From positions 29,471,398-29,535,397 of the forward strand of contig OX352773.1 of the NCBI GenBank assembly GCA_947095535.1: 64,000 nt of DNA. The letters run 5' to 3'. This document shows positions 13,797 to 24,314 of this stretch, one piece after another (positions within the stretch are counted from its first letter, which is position 1; every line of letters begins with the position of its first letter). The notes under the pieces are model-generated. The model saw only the letters and a list, made by a program, of their open reading frames with translations. It was not told the origin of the DNA and ran no database searches. A program made the position numbers and the translations under genes. Origin of the DNA: Poecilobothrus nobilitatus. Taxonomy: Eukaryota > Arthropoda > Insecta > Diptera > Dolichopodidae.

Positions 13797-16732
13797 TGTT
13801 TAGCTTAATTCAGAATAACATATCTGACAGATCAGGTAAATGACGTTTATACATAGATATCAAATTTTTTTAAATGTTATTTTTTCTTTCAAACAAAAAA
13901 AAAATGAAAATCCTACTTCTATTATAAGTACTTGGATGATAATTTCTTTGTAATACAAGAGTTTATCTGTATATGTTAAAAAAAACAATATGCTGGGCTT
14001 AAAAAAATCAACAAAATAGTTTTTTAAGTGATCTTTAAATGGTAATAAAGATCTATGAAAGTAATTGAAACATAATAATCAAAGTAAAATAAGAAAAAAA
14101 TGGGAATGTACACAAATGTAGAAGTACCATCATGATCATTACACAGCATGAAATATAGAAGAATTCACAGAAAAAATTCCCAACATCATCAAAAAATGTT
14201 AGAATGAATCAATGTATGTATCACTCTAAATCCAATAATGTTTATACAGATATAATGAAATCAAACTACATTTTATTAAATAGTGGCTTACATTTTATTT
14301 TAAGATAAATTGGCAAGTCTAGGTATTTAGTTTTTAATTTTTAATTTTGTATAGGATTTTTTGTGCATATAATAATATTCCATGATATTTATAATAAATA
14401 CAGTATAGTTATATAAGGATAATATGCATAATATATATACATATACATATAAAAAAAAAAGTGTACTTATATTTATCACCCAAAACCTTTATTTATATTT
14501 TATACAATTACTAACTTTTCTTTGTTATTTTATTTTTTAGGGCTTTTGTTTTTTTTTATCCTTCATTTTTCCAGAATTTGCCAAGTTTTTTTATTTGTTT
14601 GATTTTTATGCTTTACTTGCAAAAAGAAAACGACACAAAAGACAAAAGAAAGAGAAAAGGCGAAAAAGAGTATATATACTTACTTGTATATATACGTACA
14701 CTAACTATATCGCATCAAGAAAAAGGCATCCTTAATACTCTTAATGTTATTACACAGTGAGAGTAAAGCATTGAATAGTGTAGCCATATAGTTTTGTCAT
14801 GGAATGGATTGGTGGTGAGCGCGATAGGACCTTTTTTTTTTTTTTGTAACTAAAGAAAAAAATCTTCACCACTAGAGCGCGCTCTATACTGTCTTATTCT
14901 CTTCATTTCTCATGTTTTTATTTTTACTTTTGCCTTTTCATTTGATTTCTTTTTGTGCAATTTATATTTTTTTTTTCTTACTAGGTATACATGTAGATAG
15001 GTAGATATTTAGTTAGGTTAGTAGATAAGTTAGTAGATAGGTAAATTTTTTTTTACGTTTTCGAAAACTTGGAAAAGTTTTTTTGTTTTTTTTGTGGAAA
15101 ACGTCTAGCACCATCATTGCTGCCTTTTTGTTGATTTTGTTTTTATTTTATTTTTTTTTTACTTTAACTTCTAAGAACGAACATATTTCCAACTTAATGT
15201 TGTATGCATGTCAAGTGAAATACAAAATAAGAATAAATAAAAAAAAGAAAAAAGAAAAGTGTAGCATGAAATAAAATAGTAATACAAAAATATACAAAGC
15301 AAAGCAAAAATACAAAACAAACGAAAAGCAAAAAAATAACATGAAATAACAAACAAAAAGTGAACATAAAACAGATACAACACGAAAATCACTAATAAAA
15401 ATTAAACTAGCCTATACAAAAAAAAAAAAAAAAACATAAAAAAAAAAAAATAAAATAAACAAAATATAATAATAACAGAAATAAAAAGCCAAAGTACAGC
15501 AATGCAGATGTCGAGGACATTGCACTATACTTTGACCCATATATTACATAGAGAGAAAACATATCAAAAAGAATAGTAAACTACTATATCAACTATACAT
15601 ATATTGAAAATATAGAACCATTATAACCTATCCAATTGTGTGCACACACATATAAACAATAATAAATCCTATATAAAATAAGGAAAAATACTTAATAGTT
15701 TCGCAAATATCGTATTGTAGTTTGATTGTAGGTAGGTTGTGTGTAGGTTATTTATATTTTTTTTTAGAATGGGTTCTATTGTTTATAGGTAAGGGTAGTA
15801 AGTATAAGCGAATTCTTTTTTTTGTTTTATTGCTTTTTTTTTCTTGTACAAGGAATCACAAAAAAATAAATTTAATTTTTTTTGTAGGTATATCTTTTAC
15901 ATTTCATTTGATATTTTTTTTTATTATTTTTTTTTTTAGTTTTTTAATAGTTCATGCTTACTCTTGTCCACCAAATCAAAAGAAAAATATTATAGAAGTG
16001 AGAAAAAAGATTGAAGAAATAGGGTTAAGATTCGAGTAGGAGGTAATTTTTAAATTTTATACAATCATTATAATTATTACTATAATCATCAATATCATCA
16101 AGAATGTGTTCAAAAACATATAATTTTATTTTATTTTTTTTTTTTTAAATTTCAGAATTTTTTTTTGTATTTTATAGCGAAGAGCGTCCAACCCCCTGAC
16201 GGAAATAGGAGTTTAAACAATAAATAAGAAAACTGCAATACTAATAATAATAAAATGATCAAAATAAACCGAGAAAAAAAAATAGAATATATAGACTATT
16301 ACTAAAAGACATTTAGATGAAAACGAAGTAATAAAAAAAGATAAATAGATTCACTTAAAATGATATGAAAGTAAAGGATATATGAACTGTGCATTTTTTT
16401 TTTTTTTAGTTTTTCATAATTTTGGTTCTTCTATTTTTAGATTATTTGTAGAAAATATAATTTGTATAATTTAGATCAGGTGTTGACAAACTTTGAAGTT
16501 TGAAACCATAAGATGATTTACGATTGTTTCGTTAAGCATTCAATCAGATTGTTTCTTCATTGGTTTATGAGATTTTTATATTTTTTCATAATTCAAATAT
16601 AAACATTTTTTTAAGTTCGATTTTAACGTTTTAAATTATAATTTTGTTACTTAATATTTAGAATTTAGAAAAAACAAAAACTGTATTGTACTTAATTGTA
16701 TTTATAATATTTAATATAATATTTTTAATTAA
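13797..16732. other. AT-rich non-coding stretch with small GC-richer islands
   Basis: No gene can be proved. It holds a GTGGTGA/TCACCAC inverted repeat with a GC-core palindrome (14812-14886), a TAGATAGG-like minisatellite near 14985-15045, a long A/CAAA-rich block at about 15230-15480 of the kind common in fly 3' UTRs and introns, and a small GC-rich island at 16180-16213 behind a pyrimidine tract. Open frames at 14578-14760 and 15722-16039 are low-complexity and not supported as genes. Confidence 0.5.
14812..14886. repeat. inverted repeat and 14-bp GC-core palindrome
   Basis: GTGGTGA (14812-14818) directly followed by GCGCG is mirrored by TCACCAC (14866-14872), which is followed by the perfect palindrome TAGAGCGCGCTCTA (14873-14886). 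GAGCGCG occurs in both halves. A T15 tract and an A-rich loop lie between. This GC density is exceptional for the window. Whether it is a protein-binding site, a transposon end or chance is unknown. Confidence 0.6.
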
Positions 16733-17030
16733 TTTGAACTCCCTTCAGCCACGCTGTTTAGCGGCGGATATCATATTCGTTCAACAGATTATTCGCGGCG
16801 ATATCAACTCATCTTCTATTCGCGAACAAATGAGGTATAGAGAAAATCTGAATAAATTAAGATCGGTCGAGCTTTTTAATGTATCACACCACTCTACAGA
16901 TTACGGCAAATTTGAGCTTATTTCGTGTATGTTGAGAGAGACTAACTCAAGGTCTGAGCTCTTTGATATTAACTTTAATAAACTAACACTGAGAGCCAGA
17001 CTTTACGCGACCATGGTAAATTCTGCATGA
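16733..17030 (+). pseudogene. non-LTR retrotransposon ORF, C-terminal fragment
   Basis: The last ~97 codons of an open frame that ends at the TGA at 17028-17030. Visible are SLQPRCLAADIIFVQQIIRG, then VELFNVSHHSTDYGKFELI, MLRETN, and FDINFNKLTLRARL. Many insect jockey/CR1-type LINE proteins end this way: a (R)RxxxDxxFxxKIxxG helix, then LFHIPxHRTxYGxxxPIxRMxRxFN, then FDFNxSxxxFKRxL. The frame is still open here, so this copy is less decayed than the other LINE remnants. The upstream portion of the open frame (16686-16732) is AT-rich flank, not LINE. Everything N-terminal is absent, the usual 5' truncation of LINE insertions. Clade assignment is by memory of motif order only. Confidence 0.6.
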
Positions 17031-19085
17031 TTAATCTATCATTGTAATTTAACTTGCATGTTAGATTCTTTCTTTCCAATGCTAATTTTTTATTTGTTTT
17101 TGTAGTTTTATTACCATTAATAACATTACCAACATTAATAAGTAGTTAGAAACAGTGGTAATCACCAATTAAGTATTAGTTTTTCTATCATCCATCATCA
17201 TTTACTAACATACTAACCCTTGTAAATGATGACATTTTCAGTTAATTGTGATAGTCCACTTAATGAACAACATAATGCTTGGTTTAAGCAAATGTGTGAT
17301 ACATATAATATGTTATTTTTTTTCAAAAAAAAAAATATTGTTTGTATGAAGCAAAAAGTTTATCTATTAATATTTAGAACATCACCTTGTCAAGGAAGAA
17401 AAACCAGACCATTGTAATCATTTTTTGTTTAGAAACAGAGAGATTTCAAAGGAATAGCTTATAAATTATTGAATTTTTTGATCTAGAATTAACATTTTAA
17501 GGATTTAACTTTTAATGTGGGAACTAGATTTTATCTACAAAAGTCTCTCAAATATTAAATTTTTAGTTTCATTTTCACAAAAATGATGATAAAACGCTTG
17601 TAAAAATATTTGCAAAATATAAACCTGCGCTATTTTATTTTTAAAAATTATTTATGATTTTATCGTAAATCGTATCATTACATTTTTAAATGTAAATATC
17701 AACACACACTATAGTACTTATATATCCTTTAAGCAATGTATGTTTCAAATATATATGTATATTCTGTATATATGTATGTATAAGTAAAAAATGTTTTCGT
17801 TATGTTAAAAGTAATAAATAATGATATTTGTTTGGCAATATAAAAAGATTTTAAATTTGGATTTGAATTAAGATTTGGATTGTCAAGTGTCTCTAAAAAT
17901 TTTATTTGTCGAACATGTTCTTTTAAATAATTAAACATACATAACATAACATAACATAACATATATATCCGTTTGTAAAAAAAAGTATTTAATATCAAAA
18001 TATTATATTAATATATAATATATGTATATATGTCCTATTTACATATAGATTTTTTCCCTTATAAATTGCTTTATTGGTTTAAATATTTTGCCAAAAGTTA
18101 CCAATGTATTTTTGTTTGCAAGAATATTATAATGATCAGGAGCCAGTAAGTTATAAATTTTTTATAAGAGATGTTTTAAAAATGCGGTATAAAATTGAAA
18201 AAAATAACAATAATAATAAATAATAAATATATATTTATAACAAAAATTTTAACTTTATGTATATATACATGATTATGTACTTAAATGCACATACAAAACG
18301 CATATTGCGAAAAAAATTTTATTTATAGTATAGGTGGAAATAAAGAAATAAAAAATCAATAGGTACTTAAGTTTAAGTTTTAGAAGTTAAAAACAATTAA
18401 AATTATTTGAATTCATTTTAAAAGTTTCTTTTGATTTTATTTTCTAATTAATTACATGTTCTTTTTAATTATTATTTTATTTTTTATTTTTTCAATAACA
18501 CAAAGTTTGAAATGGAAGAGAAAAATTTTCAAAGAATTGCTTGAGGATTGCTTTGAAGAAAATGTAATCTTTTACAAAAATAACTTTTAAGGGGTTTTAA
18601 ATTAAAAAAAAACAGAAATCTTGATTTAAAGAAAAGTTTTAATGTAAGTTAATTGAATAAAATCAATAATAATTAAATATTAAGAATGTAGTTATAGCAA
18701 TTACAGGTTTAGAAAACGTCTTTTTAATTGCTTTTTATTTTATTCAGTAATTAAATCTTTTGACTATTTCAATGTTTTTTATCTTATTTTGGTATTTGAT
18801 GACCTAAGCTTAAACTTCTAAAAATAAATAAATTTCAGTTTACAAAGGATATAAAGGATCTGAAGAAATGTATGCTATTTTTTAAATTTGTTTATTTATT
18901 TATTTAATATCACATAGATATAAAGATTGTGTATAATATAATTAAAATCATCACCTGCTGGCTACTACTTTCTATAAATTTTCCTAACAATTAAATTTAT
19001 ATCAAAGGAAATTGAACCTAAAGTCAGTTAATAAGAAACATCTTTAATTATTAGAATTTATCTTTTTTTTGAAATTTTTCGATTA
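17031..19085. other. non-coding stretch, partly possible LINE 3' UTR
   Basis: The first ~200 bp follow the LINE stop codon and may be its 3' UTR, but no poly-A or repeat tail marks its end. Beyond that is AT-rich DNA with an (AACAT)n microsatellite at 17934-17963 and TATATG runs. The open frames at 17226-17417 and 17729-17998 do not resemble proteins. Confidence 0.5.
17934..17963. repeat. (AACAT)n pentanucleotide microsatellite
   Basis: About five AACAT units in a row, ending in ATATATATCC. Simple tandem repeat without other visible meaning. Confidence 0.85.
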
Positions 19086-19566
19086 TTTACCAGCGGAATA
19101 AACTATAACATCATCAATAAATGCAATTGAGTAACAGCCTTTAAAGCTCTAAATTTATAAATAAATTGAAAATGGTATCGGAGAATTTACTGTACCAATT
19201 ATAAATAAATTATAAATAAATTGAAAATGGTATCGGAAAGTTTACTGTTTGTGTTCGATGTTTGAGTTAAATTAGCTATTATAAATTTCTTATCATAGCT
19301 ATTTATTATACATAAAGATAAACATATAGATTATCGGATGTCATATCCATTATTAATCTTATTGTGCTGTTTGGAAATTTATACTTTATTTATTTAAAAG
19401 TAAACTATCAATCCAAACAGTATTGAAGGCGTTCTCTAAGTCAATAAGAGATGCTTCTTGCAATGCTTCTTCTTTATTTATGTACCGGCAGAAGTCGGAT
19501 GGTAATTTATTAATAACGTGTAGACTGTAGAGTGCTTGTGTCTGCAGCCAAATTGATGCTCATGTA
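19086..19566 (-). pseudogene. non-LTR retrotransposon reverse transcriptase domain, broken
   Basis: Minus-strand translation gives reverse transcriptase motifs in the right order and spacing. HQFGCRHKHSTVYTLL (family QFGFRxxHST) is at about 19515-19566. After a frame change, SLIDLENAFNTVW (family DxxKAFDTVxH) is at about 19410-19450. KFPNSTIRLI follows at about 19350-19380, and FIDDVIVYSAGK (family YADD catalytic motif, here FIDD) at 19086-19124. The two catalytic aspartates survive, but frameshifts and stops break the domain. A ~60-bp tandem duplication containing AAAATGGTATCGG (about 19168 and 19224) lies between motifs. The N-terminal side is interrupted by SINE sequence beginning near 19581, so a SINE may have landed in this LINE. 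The element is dead. Confidence 0.75.
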
Positions 19567-19580
19567 GCAGCTAACGTTCC

Positions 19581-19712
19581 TAATATTTATTTATTTATTT
19601 ATATTAATATTACATGCATAAATGTATTGCAATATTATTGAACCATCGGCTACTAAGGCTATTATAGGTTTTTATACTATTATTAAATTATATATTAATA
19701 TTATTTTTTTTT
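19581..19712 (-). repeat. SINE 3' fragment, antisense
   Basis: On the minus strand this reads as the 3' half of the local SINE family: TATAATAGCCTTAGTAGCC, GATGGTTCAATAATATTGCA, then an (AAAT)n tail at the LINE-proximal end. The tRNA-like head is missing, so the copy is 5'-truncated or broken. It abuts the LINE reverse transcriptase remnant. No clear target duplication was found. Confidence 0.7.
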
Positions 19713-19888
19713 TTTTTTATTTAACTTTTATTTAATAATTTACATTCTAATTTAACCTAAAAAAAGTTACTACAAAAACGGGTTTATTTTCAAAATATTA
19801 ATTAACATATAAAAATACAATATTTTTTTTTGTTAAATTTTTTTCATATGTTTTAAAATTTTTTTTGCATTTATTTATTTTTTTGCAA

Positions 19889-20303
19889 TTTCGATTTTAT
19901 TTATTTATTTTTTTATATTAATATTACAAATCACATAGGATATTGCAATATTACAAAACTATCGGCTACTAAGGCTATTACAGGTCGAATATTATTAACA
20001 AATCCCCCTTGCTACCCCCTTGCTATTTTATTTATTTCATTTATATTAATATTACATACATAAATGTAATGCAATATTAAGGAACCATCGGCTACCAAGG
20101 CCATTATAGGTTTTTATACTATTATTAAATTATATACTAATATTATTTATTTTGTTTATATTATATACTATATATTTACATTATATTTGGTCATAAGGGC
20201 GGTATGTAAAGAAAAAACACTTATGGCCTATGCAGGGATCGAACCCAAACTCCTTCGGTTAATACGCCACACGCCTACCCACTAGGCTACCGAAGCACCT
20301 CCC
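19889..20303 (-). mobile_element. composite tRNA-derived SINE (full unit plus extra SINE tail), antisense
   Basis: Read on the minus strand: a tRNA-like head with A box TAGCCTAGTGG (20279-20289) and B box GGTTCGATCC (20236-20245), a T-rich stretch, an AT-rich body ending AATATTGCATTACATTTATG, an AAAT-type tail, the joint TAGCAAGGGGGTAGCAAG, and a second diverged SINE 3' end (CCTTAGTAGCCGATAGTTTT) with its own AAAT tail. Flanks TTGCCAAAAAATTA (20304-20317) and TTGCAAAAAAATAA (19875-19888) match at 12 of 14 positions and look like a target-site duplication. If so, the whole composite moved as one unit. Its 3' end carries ATCGAAA beyond the tail, matching the flank of the copy at 23889-24300. 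tRNA origin is from the boxes; the parent tRNA is not identified. Confidence 0.8.
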
Positions 20304-20317
20304 TAATTTTTTGGCAA

Positions 20318-23300
20318 CCCAATAAATAAAAATAAATTTAAAATAAATGCATACTTATAGGAGTTTTTGTTTTTTTTTATGGAAACTTTAACCAGAAACT
20401 TAAATCCTGTCCTAATATATAGTATATATAACAAAATTTTGATTTTTCCTTATAAGAAATATACTTTTAGATGCAATGTTACATTATTACTATTAAATTT
20501 GATAAAACAGCATTAAATTCATAATATGTTGGTTTGTTTAAATTGTGTTGATTGATTTTTTATGTGATATTTATTCTTAATTGATAAAGTTAAAATGTTT
20601 ATATTGACGTGACATAAGTTTGACAAACTAAGTCTATATAAATCCAAAATTAGATTATTTAGATTTTACTAGAGAATATTTTAATTTTTTAAAAACATTT
20701 TATCAAATTAGTTTTTATTTTTTTATTTAATTCTAAATATCAATTACAGTTTCAATTTCTATAAGTTCTAATAAAAATTTATTTTTGACCAATTTCTTCA
20801 AATTGTGTCAGTCCAGCGTATATATTAAAGCCATTATAAAATCTTTTAGATAATCTTTTATTAAATTTTAGCGTCATTGAACGAATAATTATATTTATTT
20901 TATACTACAAATTCATTATCCTTATCCTAATTAAAAATTTTAATTTTTAGCACTCAAATAATATGTTTTCACTTCAAATAATAATTGTATAAAATATTTT
21001 ATTTAATTGGAAGTTCTTTTTATTGCTTAAAAAAAGGACTTTTATACTATCAATAATAAACATTTTTAATAATATTAAATATAATTGTATTTATTTCAAT
21101 AAATAAATGTCGTAGTTTTTTATTTTTTTTTTTTTTAAATAGTTAAGAGAGAAAAACTATTCAATTTCACTGACAATTCAAAATACTGAATAATTTTTAA
21201 CACAAAACAAAAAACTAAAAAAAAAAAGAAACAAAAAACGAAAAACTTAAAAAACGAATCATATTGCGTATCCTATTAATCCAACAAAAATTCAATCCAA
21301 TAAAAATTCAAAATCCATTTTTCCGATATATGATTTTTTATTTTATTTTATTGCTATTCCTTTATTTTCTTTTATTTTATATAATTTCTCTTTATCAATT
21401 TTTTCAATTTCATATAAATACAAATTCAATGACATTTGTTCAAATTTTATGATTAAACCTAACATACAATTTCAATGCCCCACATCATACAACATTCATG
21501 TACAATTTTTTGTATGTAATATAAAAATTGCAGCAGATAAGACTATAAAAAATTTGCAGCAATCTTCTCTTATTTTTTGTTTTTTTTTTTTTTTTTTGTA
21601 ACAACTAACAATATCTATATAAATAAATGCATTATAGATTCATCACTATGCAATCCATTAATATTCATACATATATTGAAATCCTATCAGGTGGTGGTAT
21701 CTTTGTTTTTTTATTTTTATTTTTGAGTTTTTGTAGTTTTTCCAGTAAACATCAATGAAGCTAATTCCTAAAATACACCACTAGTCTCTAATATCCGCAA
21801 ATAACAAATACTGCAAATTTATGATTCTTTTACATCAGTAATGTTACCTAGATATTCTGAAAATAAAAATAAAAAAATAGGAGATCTCTGCAACAGTTCA
21901 GTGGTTGATTTTATACCAGAACCAAAAATAAAAATAGAAAATAAATTAAACATTGTTTTTTTTTTTTATTTTCTATTATTCTTTTTCGGTTTTACTCAAA
22001 ATCAAAACTAAATAAAAAATAAAAGACGAATTAAATATCTTACATTCTAAACTGAAATACATTTTAACAATAAATTGGGGGTTATGTTATCAAAAAAATC
22101 TGATAAAAAAGTTTTAGTTTAAAATTTTTTAAACATATTTTTCCTTTTATCATTTGCTGTACATTTATTCCAATTATTTAGGATCCGTTCGAAAAATATC
22201 ATGATAGACCTCAAAAGGCTTAAAAATTGATTTATTTTCAAATTCTAGAAGACACTTAATTAGATTAAAAAATGTTTTATGAATATGTTAAAACTATGAT
22301 GAGTATTTTTTTCGTTCCACTCATATAAGAAGCATTGGGAATCATGTTTTACACTAAGACGTTGATTTTCGACTGACTGAAGCTATAGTATAAGACTGTG
22401 AAAAACAAATATTTTGTACAAGAATATTTTATTTATTTATATTATATTACGATTTAGACTACGGTATACATTACCCATTTTTTGAATCCTTGGCCGGCAA
22501 TTTATCCGTCACGTCATTGATCAAATAAAAAAAAAAATATATTTTTTTTGTTTACATTTACTGTTAGCTTCAACTATATATATTTCTTATTAAATATATT
22601 GTTTATCCATATCTCCTTAAGATTGATACATCCGCTATATAATCCTTTAAATAATTTTTATTTTATGCGACATTCCAAAGTCATAAACCTCTTAATAAAT
22701 GTTTTTATTAGTGAAAATTTTGCACTAACAAATGCATTTATCTCAACAGAACAGAATCATCAATATCATATTTATTTTTATCAACACTACCGAAATATTT
22801 TTCATATACTAAGTGCCTAAAATTTTTTTTTTTTTTTTTGATAGTAAGTTGGGTTATTTGGTTTTTGTTGTTTGTTATTTGTTTCCTCATACATCTAAAA
22901 TATTAAAATGTTGAAATGTTCATAAAAGGAAATTGAAGAACTGATGTACTGAATAACAACAGCCGTAGCAGCAGCAATAACAACAACAACAAACACAATC
23001 AAAATATATAAAAAAAAAAATTTCCCATACGCCAATGGAGAAAAAAAACACCATAATTTTTTTAACTCTTAGTTTTGTATGTGGCTAACCCATTTGGCTT
23101 TTGTCCCGTTTAATTTTTTAGGTTTTGTTTTATTTTTTATTTTGTTTAATTTTGTGCTGCCTTACGAAATGGATTGCAAATCTAAATTATAAAAGAAATA
23201 AGGATTGCAATGTTTTTAACACTAATGCGAAATTTTATTTAAAGCTGTAAAATGGAAAAAATTTCCAATTAATTCATATACGAGCATTCAAGCAAAAGTG

Positions 23301-23874
23301 GACTGCCGCAGTAATGGAACAAAAAACAAAAAAACAAAACAAAAAATTAAAAACGCAAAAAAAAATTGTAAAACACTAAAAATGACAAAAAAATGTTTTT
23401 TGGCTCTTCTCAACACTATTTTCTGTATGTAATAATACCCCAAAACGAATTAATAAATTAAGAGAAATATAAATAAATGGGATCAGACACATTAAATCGA
23501 ATATCCTTTTATATAATTAAAATATTTTTAAATCTTGTTTTAATAAATCATATTAACAAAGATTATATTTTAACAAATTTAGATAAATTATTGAATTTTA
23601 AAATGAATTTAAAGAATTAAACTGAAATTGTGATTAAATTATTTTGTATTACTTCTATATAGCTATTTTTGAGAAATAAAAGAATAAATAAAAAATATAT
23701 TATATAAAATATATAAATATATAATATATTTTATAGAAAATATGTTTATTTAAAAATAATTGAATAAAATATTAATAATAAATGTAAAAAATTATTAAAA
23801 AATAAATAATTTTTTTTTTTAATTTACCCCTATAAATATGCAAAATAAGTGATTAATTTTTAAATTATTATTAG
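20318..23874. other. non-coding spacer between the two composite SINEs
   Basis: AT-rich DNA without a recognisable gene. It forms the loop between two ~410-bp oppositely oriented composite SINEs. Poly-T and poly-A tracts, an AAC-rich patch near 22970-22995, and a small mixed patch near 23270-23320 are the only landmarks. Open frames at 21264-21452 and 22548-22820 are low-complexity. Confidence 0.55.
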
Positions 23875-23888
23875 AATAAAATCGGAAT
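23875..23888. repeat. target-site duplication, 5' side of composite SINE
   Basis: AATAAAATCGGAAT here and AATAAAATCGAAAT at 24301-24314 match at 13 of 14 positions and flank the SINE. This is the mark left by target-primed retrotransposition. Confidence 0.7.
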
Positions 23889-24300
23889 CGAGGCCTTCGG
23901 TAGCCTAGTGGGTAGGCGTGTGGCGTATTAACCGAAGAAGTGTGGGTTCGATCCCTGCCCAGGTCGTAAGTGTTTTTTTTTTTTTGCATACCCCACTTAC
24001 GACCAAATATAATGTAAATATATAGTATATAATATAAACAAAATAAATAATATTAGTATATAATTTAATAGTAGTATAAAAACCTATAATGGCCTTGGTA
24101 GCCGATGGTTCATTAATATTGCATTACATTTATGTATGAAATAAATAAAAAATAAATATAAATGAAATAAATAAAATAGCAAGGGGGTAGCAAGCGGGAT
24201 TTGTTAATAATATTCGACCTGTAATAGCCTTAGTAGCCGATAGTTTTGTAATATTGCAATATCCTATGTGATTTGTAATATTAATATAAAAAAATAAATA
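23889..24300 (+). mobile_element. composite tRNA-derived SINE (full unit plus extra SINE tail), sense
   Basis: A box TAGCCTAGTGG at 23901-23911 and B box GGTTCGATCC at 23945-23954 lie in a tRNA-like head. It is followed by a T12 tract at about 23974, an AT-rich body, AATATTGCATTACATTTATG, an AAAT-type tail, the joint TAGCAAGGGGGTAGCAAG, and a second SINE 3' end with CCTTAGTAGCCGATAGTTTT and an AAAT tail. The joint is the same as in the antisense copy at 19889-20303, so both derive from one composite source. A 14-bp near-perfect duplication flanks the entire unit. It encodes nothing and would need reverse transcriptase from a LINE that recognises its tail. The strong T tract just after the head would be expected to stop Pol III. 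Confidence 0.85.
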
Positions 24301-24314
24301 AATAAAATCGAAAT

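Noticed and set aside
15495..15530. short hairpin GCAATG/CATTGC as a miRNA candidate
   Set aside because: The stem is only 6 bp, far too short for a precursor.
15722..16039. 105-codon open frame, the third longest in the window
   Set aside because: Phe/Ile/Leu-rich translation of T tracts with no domain, signal-anchor logic or neighbours to support a gene.
16475..16510. CAGGTGTTGACAAACTTTG, similar in shape to hAT transposon ends
   Set aside because: No matching inverted end, no 8-bp duplication and no transposase nearby.
20236..20289. tRNA gene
   Set aside because: A and B boxes are present but the head continues into a repeated SINE body and is found in three places; it is a SINE, not a tRNA gene.
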